A DNA stretch of 64,000 bases from NCBI GenBank assembly GCA_012295275.1, contig CM022665.1:46974595-47038594 (forward strand), given 5' to 3'. The position numbers and the translations under genes were made by a program. Positions 22,862-36,656 of this stretch are shown one piece after another. How positions within the stretch are numbered: position 1 is the first letter of the stretch; every line of letters begins with the position of its first letter. The notes below the pieces were generated by a model. The model ran no database searches and was not told the origin of the DNA. It saw only the letters and a list, made by a program, of their open reading frames with translations. This stretch comes from Chrysomallon squamiferum. Its lineage: Eukaryota; Mollusca; Gastropoda; Neomphalida; Peltospiridae.

Positions 22862-25800
22862 CTAACATTTAATTTACACAGGTGATATCTTATTAAACAG
22901 AAACACAATTTTTTAAATAAAATTAATCGTGATGGTGCATATTTTGTAATGAATGGATAACTGTGTAACAGTATTTTTACTATTATGAATATAATGATAT
23001 TTCAGAAAAACCTTTGGATCAAGAATGTTTAAACAGCAATGAGTGTGGAACTTCAAATGCAGAGTGCAGTGAAAATGAGAGTCAAACGAAAGTTTGTAGA
23101 TGTGCATCTGGATTTTATCCTAAAGATTCGTCTTGTTTGAACAGTAAGTTGAAGTTTACTTCGAGAATAAAAAAAAAAAAAAATAGTAATAATAATAATA
23201 AAAAAATAACATAAATAAATAAAAACTGCAGCAATCACTGAACACGCAGACACACAAAACGGACTAAAAATAAAATAATTAAACTACAATGGAATTATTT
23301 TACTCTTTTGCTGGGAAATGTTAATACATTTATTTTGTGAAGTCAGAAAACTAACATTTACCTGATGGAGTGGATAATTAAATCAGATATGTACATATGT
23401 GTGTATAGATATAATTTTTTTGTTTGTTTGTTGTTGTTTTTGGTTTTTATTTTGTTTTTTAAATAAAAAGTATGAATGATTTTTACAGTAAAAGTGAAAT
23501 AATTGTTAGATTACATTTCTAGCTTAGAAATTTATACTCTCAGGTACATTACAAATTACATTGTGATATAATTTGAAAGTGGCTTTATTTTATTGTAATT
23601 AACACTAATTCTGTAATCAGGTATTTTCTTATTTCAGTAAGCACTCTGCAGGTTACTGGACTTTCAGAACAATCATCAACAATAAACTCAGTGACAGTGA
23701 ACTGGACAGAACCAGCAGACACAACATCTGTTGTAACTGGTTACACAGTGACATGGACACCAGCATCTACAACTAATACAAACAGCGCTGATGTAACAAA
23801 GGGAACTACTACATACAACATAACCAGTCTTCAATCTGGAACACAGTACTCAGTAACAGTGACAACTAAAATTTCTTACAGGTCACAGACAACAGTGTCA
23901 CCGGCAACAACAGTAAAAACAAGTAAATACTCATCTTAGTCTGAAAAGTAATAAAATTAGTTTGTTTGACATAAATAATATAAAGATAGTTGATAATATG
24001 AACAAAAATTAGAGAGAGAGAGAGGTTGCTCAATAGGTTGAAGTTGTATAATTTTAGTGTTATAATTTAAATTTATTTTTAGTAACTAAATACACCAGAG
24101 TAAATATAATAATGAAATTTTTAAAAATAATTTTATTCCATGGTATATATTATTATTAGTAGTAGTAGTAATAGTAGTAGTAGTAGTATTGTTATTGTTA
24201 AACTATAATTATTAATTTTAAAAATTAAAAATTATTTTTTTGTTTTATTTTATTTAACTGTAAAAAAAATTTAAACTTTTTAATAGTAATAATAATAATA
24301 AGTTTTATTCTTATTATTGAAATGAAAATGTTTTTATTACTATTATTTTCCTTTTATTATTCTTTACTTTATATTTTTAATTATTGAAAGATTAAAAACT
24401 GATTATTATTATTTCTGCTTCATCTATTTTCTGAAATTAGTTTTTATAGGAAGTCTGTATAGATCTTTAAAAAACCTCAAAATTGTTAGCAATATTTTAT
24501 GAGTCATATTATTTGCATGCAACTTTTACTGTAAAATGACCTTGTCATTGCCTATGATCTGGGGTAATAATAATAATAATAAATAACAACAACAACAACA
24601 ACAACAATAACAAAGATATTCATAAATGTATAATAATCATACATTAATAATGTAAATCTAAAAGTAAATAAAAGCATAAGACTTGAAAAACCTGGTAAAA
24701 ATGTGTTATTTTTAAAATCTAAATGATGTATTTTTAGAACCTGCTACTCCTGGTCCATATATGGACAGTATGAGCAACAAAACTGCACCAAACATTACTC
24801 TGAAGTTTAAAAAGTCAGATGGAATTGTTACCTCATACAAAGTCACTTTACTTGGTGTATCAAAGACCTACAATTCTACACAGAACATAACACCACAATC
24901 TGGACAAGTCTACCAGCAGGTGATCTTTACAGGAATAACAGCTGGACAGTATTACACATTACAAATCACAGCTTACAGCAATGGACTTTCAAGTGAAATT
25001 TACACATCAGAACCTATACGTGCATCTGTTAAACGTAAGTTCATCAGTTTTTTTTTATGTTTTGAAATCTTGATAGTGTTTTGTTTTCTTTTATTATAAA
25101 GAAATAATGTTAATTTTCATCAGTTATTGTTGGTTTTGGTGTAAATAATTACAGAAATTACTTTTCTACATAATTTCAGGATAACTTTTCTATGTAATGT
25201 GGAAGTGTGTGTGTGTGTGTGGGGGGGGTGTGTGGGTGGATGGGTGGGTGTGGCTACTCTTAATCTGTTGCTATGAAGCAACAAACAGATTTTAGTTTTG
25301 AATGTTGTATTTTATTAATGTACAAATTCTGTTGTATATAGTAACTAACTCTTCTTTTTTTATCTATGTAAATCTTAAAATTTCAGATAACATTCAGCAC
25401 TGGTATAGTTTTAAAATTCAAACAAAAGTGTGATCTTCAAATAAAATTAAACACAAATTATGTTTGTCCTCAGGTAATAAGATGAGTTACAACACATTTA
25501 CAGCTAGCTACACACAGCTGATTCTTTTTAATAACTGTATTATTAGGTGTCATGAATTCAGATAATTAAACAGTTTTTTTATTATTTTTATTATTTCAGC
25601 ACCGGGTGTTGTATCAGAGCTGACTATCACAGATGTTACACACAGCTCAATGAAAACAAGCTGGAGGAAGCCAGCAGCACCTAATGGTGACATCACAGCT
25701 TATATCATAAATGTGATATCTGAAGATATCTGCCAACAGAAAATTGTGTTTATCTGTAAGGACTGTGAAAATATGACGGTATGTTGCTCTACAATATACT

Positions 25801-25862
25801 AGCTTCATTATAAGACACACCAGGTTTAAGTGGCTTCATGAATTAATTAATAAACATTATTT

Positions 25863-25916
<54 letters not shown>

Positions 25917-28900
25917 GTGTGTCTGTTAAATTAATAAATTTAACTGTAAATAAATTTTGATCTTACTTTTATCTATTTTATTAACAGAATGTTTAATAAC
26001 ATTTGTTAAGAAAAGATGCTTCATTAAAATGTTGAATATAAAATGATTTTTTGTTGGGTTTTTTTGCCTTTTGAAACACTTTTCATTTATTTCAATCAAA
26101 AGACTTTTTAAAATAAATGTATTGATTAAATTCTTTTATTTCTCAGGATCTCGAGGACCCCTCATGTAAAAATGTTAATAAAAGTACAATAGAGATGAAA
26201 AAAGCTGAACTGAACAATGACTCAATCACGTTTCACTACACAATAAAAAATCTTCACCCTTTTACCAACTACACAGTTGATGTTTTCTCTCACAATGAGC
26301 TGGATGCAGGAGACCATGTTCAACAAATCCGTGAAACAGAAACCAAAGGTACAAAATTAATATGTTCTATATATGGACATTATTATTATTATTATTATTA
26401 TTAACAATATTTTTGATATTTTAATTATTCACTGCTTATGAAAGAAATATATTCATTAAAAGTAATTAAATTTCCATATTTTCGTCACACTCTTTCCATT
26501 AAACTATTTTACACATAAATAATAATAACAACAAAAAAAAAAAAAAAAAAATAAATAAATAAATAAATAAAGAAATAAATAAAATAATAAAAATAAAGAA
26601 TAAAATATATAAAAAAATGTAAATATAAATATGAAATAAAATAATGGAGTCACATTATTAACAAAAAGCAAACATAGATAAAAACTATTAAATAACTATA
26701 GATATATCTTTAGGACAATCGTTAAAAAAGATATCAAGTTTAATAATAATTATCTTAATAATTACTCATATTTGTTGCATACTTATGGCATTTAAATTCT
26801 TGACTTCAAAATACTGATGATAAATTAATCTGTTTTATCTTTTTAATGACAAAATATATATACCTATTTAAAAAAAAAGAAAAAAGAAATGTAACCATAA
26901 ATTAAATAATAAAAATAAACACTGTCAATGACAATAATATTACATTTATTTTATATTTAGAAATGTCTGAACCCTAAAATGTAATTCAAAGTGTCCTACT
27001 ATTATAAGAATACTATCAAGTGAAGACTGTGCCACACAATATTTTGCAAAGACAAATTTTAACACTGATTTCAGTTAATGTGAAGTTTTCAAATATAAAT
27101 CACTACAATTTGTTAACAACATTAGAATTAATCTCTATATAAACTACTTTATATTATTAAAAAGACAAAAAAAGGAAAATATTTTGAAAACATTTTGACA
27201 GTTCCAAACATTTTCTTGGAAAAAACTGTTAAAAATTTTAACTTTTTATTGTGTATATTTGAACTTACAGGAAGATAAATGTTTGTTTATTTTTAAATTA
27301 AATTTAAAAAAATGTATTTTACAGCTGCAGACACACCAACCGAATTTAAATCTTCTGATACAAACAGTTCTTCAATAACACTGTCATGGAAACCAGAACC
27401 TGTACGTCCAGGAATCACAAATTACAATTTAACTGTTTTTGAAAAATCAGAAACTGGGGATGAATATGAACTGATGTCATCTTTTGATATCAAAGGTAAT
27501 TATTTGTGTTATGTTTAACACACTGAATGGATACAATAACGAATGAATAAAAACAATAATAACATTAGAAAAAGGAAATTTCATTGTTGAATATTTAAAA
27601 CCAAAAATATTTTATTTAACAATTTATTTTATTTATTATTTCATTATTTCATTTTATTTATTTATTATATTATTATTATTTTATTATTATTTATTTATTT
27701 ATTTGATTATTATTATTATTTTATTATTATTATTTATTTATTTTATTTAATTTTATATCATTTCATTTTATGTTATTCTTATTTTATTTTTTCAATGCAA
27801 TTTTTCAGTTCAAATTGTGTTTCAATAATTGACGTAATAGCTAAATGTTTTTGAAGCATAATATTTGCCACAATGACATTTTAATGAAGCTTGAAGTGAA
27901 AACAATAGATCTAAATAACAGAAAGTGTATTTTTAAAACATAATATATGTAAACCTGTGTTGTTGTAGTTGCTGTTTTGTGTTTTGTCAGGTTGGAATGA
28001 AGACAGTTATGTTGTCACAGGGTTGTCAAGTTACTGGGATTACAACTTTACTCTGACAGCAAGTACTTCAGCTGGAGAATCATCAGCAACATCAACAGGT
28101 CCAATAAGAACTGAACAATCAGGTAGTTATTGTTTTTACTGGAACTGTGTGTTACTTTTATAGTAATCCACCAAAACTAATATTACTGTATTCAGCATTT
28201 TGGTACAATTCAAAATGGATGGGAGTTAAAAATTTAAATATGTGATTATTTTATGTAATGTTATTGTTAAATATTATTGTTATCTCATATTGACTAACTG
28301 TCAAGCTAAAATGTCAATAAAATGATAAACAAAAAACACACAAATCTAACACACACATATTTATAAACACAACTGTTTTTGGCTATAGGAAAGTATCACT
28401 GTAGCTGTTGTTTTGATATATGTATCGCTAATAATGCACTTTAAGGTATACAAATAACATGACAGATAATACTTAACAGACATTATTTAGTTTGAAAATA
28501 ATGACCCCAGTATTATATATTTATATATAAGAAATTACAAAGTATATTTTAATACCCATTATTTAGTATGAAAATGGTAACTGAATGTAATTATATTCTA
28601 TTCCAGCCCCAAAAGCTGTCAAAACTTTCACTGTGACAAAAATTGAAAACAACTACACTGAAGTGACAGTGAACTACGAGTGTCCAAAACAAAAAGATGG
28701 AAGAAATGGAGAAATACAAACTTCTAAATTAACATACAGTTCTTCCGAGGTAAGAAAATTGTAATATTTAAAATACTGTTTCAGACAACTGTGTCTGTAT
28801 TACTGAATTACTTTTGTGTTTATTTATTAAAATTTCACATGTTTATATAATCACCTGTTAATGATACAGTTTACTGTTCTGTAAGCAGAATGATGAAAAG

Positions 28901-30815
28901 AGAGAGTAAGAATCTAGTTATTCCAAATGTTTGTTTTTACAGCCAGGTGCTTTAACAGGTGACAAAGATGTACCAAATGATGGCTCCTGTCGCTTTTCTC
29001 TCACAGTGGATGTAACACCTGAACATAACTACACATTTTCTGTAAGTATGGTTATAACTACATCATGTGTAACTTTACATTTTCTTTAATGCCATTTAAC
29101 TATAACTTTACATTTTGTGGAAGTATATTATAACTTACATGTAACTGTATATTTTGTGGAAGTACGGTATAACTGACATGTAACTTTAACTTTTCTGGAA
29201 GTACAGTTGTAACTTAACTGTGACTTTACATTTTCTGGAAGTACAGTTTGACTTACACGTAACTTTACATTTTTTGTTAGTTCAACTTAACAATAACTAA
29301 CTGAACATATAGTTCCAACTAGAATAATGAACAAATTTATAGCAAGAAATATGTGAACATAACCATCTTCATCCACAAAAGTAACAATTTGAGTCATTTT
29401 ATGCCATTTCAGTAATCTAGCACAGCAAAAATGCTTGTAGCTGATTTAATAAAGAATATCATTAATCATCACATTTTATATAGCAAAAAATTTCAAACCA
29501 TGACTGAAATAATAATCAATAATTTTCTTTCCCTTTTTGAAATTCTCATTTTTCAAAATAATATCACTTTTCTGTCTTAATTCAAAATTTCAGTTTGTTA
29601 GTAGAAATTTTTAAAAGATTTTAAATGAAATAATAATAAAAACTGTTGGAGTGAGTAAATCAATGTTTTACATATAAATAACACGAAAAAAAAAAAAAAA
29701 AAAAAAAAATAACAGTAATAAAAATTAATCATCTTCTTTGTTTATTTTCTCAGGTCTTGTCCCTTTGTTGCCAAATTTCTTTATTAAAACAAAAAGTAAC
29801 CAAATAAACTTGATACTTGTACACTTCAAGTAGTTCTGTTTCTCTTCTAGGTTAAACTGAAGACTATATCTTTTGGAGATGTGTCTGTGATCAACTTCTA
29901 CACTATTGCTGGACGTATGTTTTGTTTAGTTCTGTTATATTAATACCTGTATTTATCTGAAGATGTTTTTTTTTATTCCATTCATGCATGCAGTTAAAAG
30001 CTAAATGTTCTATGGTTCTCAATTCAGTGTTGATTACAACAAAACAGTGCGCTCTGGGCCTTTTCCATATACTGCTTTCATATAATGAAAGAATAACTTG
30101 TAACATTTTATTCTGTTGTCATGAATAAATGGTCTGAAATTTGATAAATATTTCATGTTACTAATTTTGTTTTATTTTCAGCACCACTATTGAAAGAGAA
30201 AATTGTAACAAAATCAATCACTTTGGGTTCTTCTGAAAGCAGCTTTGCCATGTTAGTTTATCCTCGTTCTATTTACAAACCGACAACTGGGAAAGTTTTA
30301 CTGGCTGGTCTTATAGTTTACAGAAGTGATGTCAAGAAAGGTATTTCATGTTTGTAGAGGATAGATATGAGTGTATGAGCAGTTTCAATTCAAGTTTCAA
30401 TATGTGAGATTATTCACATGAAATGGGGATTAAGACATTTGCCATTAGCTGGATTTTGATACTGCTTCCATCTTCAGTCTTGTATGGTTGCAGAGATTAT
30501 GAATTCCAGACAGCTAAATTCTCGAAATCCTGGAAATTCTGCTTCATCTTTGACTAATTCTTTAATCAGGGGTTCAGAAAAATCCTTCAACAATGATTCT
30601 ATGATTATAAATATATGATTTTTTTTTTCTGATTGAATCTTTAGATATTTATATAGTCTATTCAATAAAAATCAAAAACATATTGAGTGCAATATGTTTT
30701 TTCTGGTTCTAATATTTTGACTTTATCTAAATTTTTCTCTGTAGGATTTTATAATGATCTGGTGTGCACATGTATGACAGTATATATGTGTGTGTATATG
30801 AGCATTTATTTTTGA

Positions 30816-30847
<32 letters not shown>

Positions 30848-33790
30848 ATGTATGTATGGGTATTTATGTATATATGTGTGTGTGTGTGTATATGTATGTA
30901 AGTATATGTTGTAAGTATCTATATATATATATGTAAGTATCTAAGTTTGTATTTGTGTTTGTGTGGGTATTTCCAAGGACTGTTTATGTATATTTCTTTG
31001 TTTGAAGTGTGTATATACTGGTTTATATTACACTTACAAATCTGGAAGAGTAAAAGGTATACTGAGAGAAACTTTTACTTCATAAATCTTTTTTTTTCAT
31101 AATACACTGAAGAGTGTTTGTAGTATTAAACTGTGTGAAATATAATTTTTACAGCTGAACGACGTAAAAGGGAAGTTAAACAAATGGTTCACTATGAGGG
31201 TTATGCTACGTGGTATGACTCTGAAAAAGACGGGTTTAAAACGCCATACAGAGCCACCAACGAAAGCTGGATTAATCAAAGTAATATCAGACTATCTGTA
31301 ATAGAAAACGTATGACACTTAACATGTCTGTTCATGTTGAATTTATATAGGACTATGTCAAAGATATATTTTGAAGATTTTTGTTAAAAGTCTTTGCTAA
31401 TCTCTATTTTATGACTTTCTGATGATTCAAGGTGTAAATATGTCAGTAAAATAATAAATCAGTGAATAATAATATAATATTAAATACCGAGTAAATATAT
31501 GACAATATATTTAGAATATTCATAGATATTCATACAAGCTATATACTGTAGATATCTACAGATCTATCCATCTGTCTGAGTATCTATATCTTTTTAATAT
31601 CTATCTATTTATTTATCTACATGTATTATGACATATATGTTTTACAGATGCACCTTCAATGGAATACCAAATTGGAGTTATGAAATGTGATACACAGACT
31701 AAAAAACCAGTCTTCTGTAATGGGCCACTGCCGGCCGGAACAAAATTTGTGTTAGTACAATGAATGATTATCTAACAAATTGTACTTATAACAATTGTTT
31801 TTTTTGTTTGTTTTTTTGTATTGTATAATTACTGTGATTAAAGTTGAAATTGGTTAACAATTAATGGTAGACTGTTATGATAAGGTAAGCTATATTTTAA
31901 CAATTTAACAAAGCTGTTTATCTGATAAACTGTCCTACTTGCAGAGTTGTTGTGTTTGCCTGTACTAGTCAGGGATGTTCTGAAAGTTCCGGTTTTGATT
32001 TTGAAACAAAACAGAGTAAGTGAAACTGTATTTCACATCATTACAAGTAATTACTTTTAAATATTTTCACTGTGCTTATGTTTTAGTAAATTGATTTGAA
32101 CTTTATCACTTTATTGTTTTAAAGAATGAGCTGAATGTTTAGGTCTCAAGGCTGAAGCTTTGGAGACCTTTATACATTTTAAAACTTTATTAAATTTTGA
32201 CATTTAAGCATGAAAATGTGTAATCCTGATATCATTAACATGATTATACAGAAAGATGTTGCCATAATGGCTGATAGTGTCATTTTCATACAAATATTAC
32301 ATTACAGTGAAGGCTGTTACGAAAAACCCAGCACATAAATGTAGAATCAAAATAACATTTATCACTTGGGATCTGTATTAAAGTGACTAAATACTTTATT
32401 AAATTAAACTCTGTTTCTTTAGATTCAGAAAATGAAAAATGAAGACCTATGGCATATTTAATTATTAAATTTTATATCTCCTGTAAAGCATATTAATCTG
32501 GTTTAGTTATAAATCTAGACTTAATGAAAACTTAGAGCTTTTTTCTTTTCTTTTTTTTATCTTTGGAAAATGTTAACACAATCAGGAAATAAGTAACTTA
32601 AGTGCAGAAAATTCAGAATATTTTTCATGAATGAACAGAAAAACTTCACATTTTATTCAATAGAACTGACTGTTTCTTTAAATGAATGATTTTATCTACA
32701 GCTGAAACTCAAATTGGACTCATTGTTGGCATTGTTATAGCTGTTATTGTTATTCTTGCTTTGGTCGTTGTCATTGTCTTCCTCATCAGGAGACGCAGAA
32801 GGTATGGTTAATTTTCATGAAGTGTTCTTTATCTACTCACTGAGAAATCAGTTATAACTTAGTGAAACGTAACTCAAAATAATTGTCTTAGTTGTCAGAA
32901 TTTAATTTAAATATATAATTGTGGTTTTTAAATCAATTACATGCTAAGATATTTTAACATCTTCATTAAACATAATTTCTAAATTTTTCTAATTACAAAA
33001 CAAGTTATTGTTTCAAACTAAACAAAACTCACTCATTCACTCACTCACTTAATTGTAAGCACAAAACTAGTTTTTACAGACATTTTCTGTTTTTGATTCC
33101 AGTTATATTGATGGTGATATCTGTCATATAATTTATACATAGTATTTGTTAAATTCCACATTTCAGGAAGTCACCTGGTGGCAAGTATAGGCCTGATCCT
33201 GATGTTCCTCTTCCTGAAATAGATAAAACAAGGTATATGAAACACACCATTTTAAGTATTAATTTCATTCAAGAGTTCTCTAAATTTATGTTGTTAATAT
33301 TGTATATAAAATTGGTAGGCATCAGTTGGCAACTTTTTCAATTCTCTTTCCTTTTCCTTATAAATATTTTATCACACTTTTAGTAAATTAGCATTCATCA
33401 TTTTCTCCAAGTGAATTATTTTTAATATAGAAAATTTTATTTTCTCATTCTGTAAACCACACACACACATAAAACATAATAAAAGTAGATTTTTTGTATA
33501 TATACAATATTTATTTGTCACCATTATTTATTCATTATTTTTTTAAATAGACCTGTTACAATGGCCGACTTCAAACAACATGTTGAAACACTACACAAAG
33601 ATTCAAAGCTTCTCTTTTCTCAAGAGTATGAAGTAAGATCATTTAGTTTGTGTATTTTAAATTAATAAATACCCTTTGTTAACTGTGTACATACCAACAT
33701 TTTGAAAAATTATTTTATTTTCGTATCTTGAAACTTTTTTCTGACATGAAAATACCAAAAAAACAATCACATATTGAAAACAAATATTTA

Positions 33791-33889
<99 letters not shown>

Positions 33890-36605
33890 TGATGAATGTT
33901 ACGAAAAACAAAACACATTACAAAATATTAAATTTATTTTTGTTTGTTATTCTTTACACACACACACACACACACACACACATATTTTATCATTTTATTA
34001 AAATTTGACAAATCTTTCTCACAAGTTCCAGATCTTGGGGTTTATTGTTTATTACATATCAACTAAATAGTTACGTTTTACAAATTTATAGTATTTTGTA
34101 TATATATAATTTTTCTTCTTATTATTTTAATTTAAAAAGTCTCTGTTTAATTTACACAGGACCTGACATCTTTATCTCCTAATCACCCAAGATTACATTC
34201 AGAAATGGATGGGAATCGAGTGAAAAACAGATACGTCAACATTCTACCATGTATGTAGAACTAGTTAGAATCATTCTGAGAATTTATATTTGAAAATTTT
34301 ACTAACTTAAATAGAAAAAACATGTAGATATTGTCTTAGTCAAGTATGACATAAAAAATAAAAATAAAAAAACGTGTGTAAAAATCTAGATGAAAATGAC
34401 AAAGTGATTCAGATCTATGTGGCTCACTGAATAATTATTATGAAAGTATATTAACAGAATTTTGTCCCTTCATTTTTCTGTATTGGTGTAATAATGATCC
34501 AAATGGAAGCTTGATATTTCTTCTTGTGGTAACAAAGATAAACATATATGCAAACATCATTAAACTGCCTTCCTGTTTCAATTAGTTATTAAAATTTGTT
34601 TGAAAGTAATTAGCAAAATAAATAACTCTCTCTCTCTCTCTCTCTGGAAAGTGAGTGTGGAATCTAAGGATATAATTATTGTTGATAGGAATCCTTCGAC
34701 TCACAGCCTTAATATCATCACATTTCAGTGAAGACCAAAAAGATATTTAATTTTCTCTGAAAAACAGTTTATTTATTTTTTACTTTTGCTGTTTCAGTTG
34801 ACCACAGTCGAGTGAAGCTGCTGCCACTGGACGAGGATCCAGAGAGAGATGACTCCTCCGACTACATCAATGCCAACTACATCCCCGTGAGTGAATGTTT
34901 CTTAACTTTCCATCCTGTTCAAACTACTTTAAGAAAAACTCTGAAGTTAAATGGTAAACTTCTTTAAGGTACTGGCTGATCAAAGAGATCTGATACCAAC
35001 TTTGGTTCCAGAAGTCAGTGTAGAAATATTCTATTTATTCTTCAAATTAAAAATTAAAATTAAACAAAATAAAAATTAAATCATCTTTTCTGATAACTCT
35101 TCTTATATGGGTTGCTAGAGATGTAACCGTTTTTGCCTGATGCATTTTAAAATTTTAAAATAAATTTTAATAATTCAAAAATAAATATATTTTACACGGA
35201 TTTATTTTTTAAATTATTTCTCTAGTCATTATTTGTAAGCACTGGATGACACCTAATAACTGTCAGTGTTATTCTTTACTCAACATCTTTCACTTTTTTT
35301 TTTACTACTGTACAGATACAGCTACTTTATTTTAAATTCAGTGAACAAATGATGTAATTTGTTTCAAGGGCTACAAAGGACCTCGTGAATACATTGCTAC
35401 CCAGGGACCCATGACAGGCACAATTGCTGATTTCTGGAGAATGATGTGGGAACAGCACTCCACCCTTATTGTGATGCTGTCAGATCTCCAGGAGAAAGGA
35501 AAGGTCTGGATGAAACATTATTTTCTTATTTTTAATATTGACACTAATAAGACGTGGCATATTTTAGAAATTATAAATGTATTGAACAGCAACATAAATA
35601 GTCTTGTATTTTTATCCAAAATAACTTCATTGGATAGAAGATATAACAGATTAAATTTGACATTCTGACATATTATTATCTTTTTTTTTTTTGAATCTCT
35701 CAATTAATTTACTTGGAGATAATGCAGAAAGGGGTTTCTTTTTTGATTGTTTAAATGGTTATGATTTTCATTTCAGTCCATAAATCAGTGGGTAGTAATG
35801 ACTTGAGACAAAAACATAATTTTATCATTTGATTTCAGACTTTCACCACATTCATCTTGATCAGAGTGTTATGTTCAACTTCTTGTGCTTATTATAAACA
35901 CTTGGCTATTGGGTCTTCTCTAATCATCATCATCATCATCATCATTATTATTAATATTATTATTATTATTATTTTAAACATATCATATTGGCTTTGTTAT
36001 TTGGTTTATTATGAGACTATAGGCACATAAAGATGATTGTTTTATGGTATTCTGCAGCCCAAGGTAGATCAGTACTGGCCAGGAAATCTCTATGAACCTG
36101 TCAATTATGGTGAGATAACTCTGGAATTGACAAGTATGTCTACAATGAACAAATTCACCATTCGAATTTTCAAAATGACTTTGGTAATAATTTACTTTTT
36201 TTGTTGTTGATATTTTTTTTTTATTTTTTTTTTTTTGTCCTTAAATAATTTTATTTGCTGCCAAATCATTTAAATGGATTAACTTGTAAATTATTTCTTA
36301 TAAAAGAATTTCTAATTATGAGAAAAATCAACAAAAAATATTAATTACATATTGCTGTACAGAAAAATGTACAGATAACTGAAAGAACAAGTTTTAAGAA
36401 AAAAAAAAAAAAAAAAAAACAAGCTGCAGTAATTACATTTTTCTTAAAAACTACTTTTCGCTACTACACTTTTAAATATTTATCATTTGAAATTTATTTT
36501 TATTTTTTCTTTGGTGGGATCTGACTAATAATAATATACTAAGAGTACAAAGCACCAAACAATCATGGTGTACTGTATACATGCATCCATTACTATTACT
36601 CTTAC

Positions 36606-36656
<51 letters not shown>

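Noticed and set aside
28941-28950. Acceptor at 28942 for exon 18
   Set aside because: It gives a TGA stop after six codons with the phase-1 donor of exon 17; the AG four bases further (exon start 28947) keeps the frame open.
33657-33918. Ser-Leu repeat proteins on the minus strand
   Set aside because: Pure translations of the GA microsatellite in intron 26; the same holds for 1263-1499 and 52668-52865.
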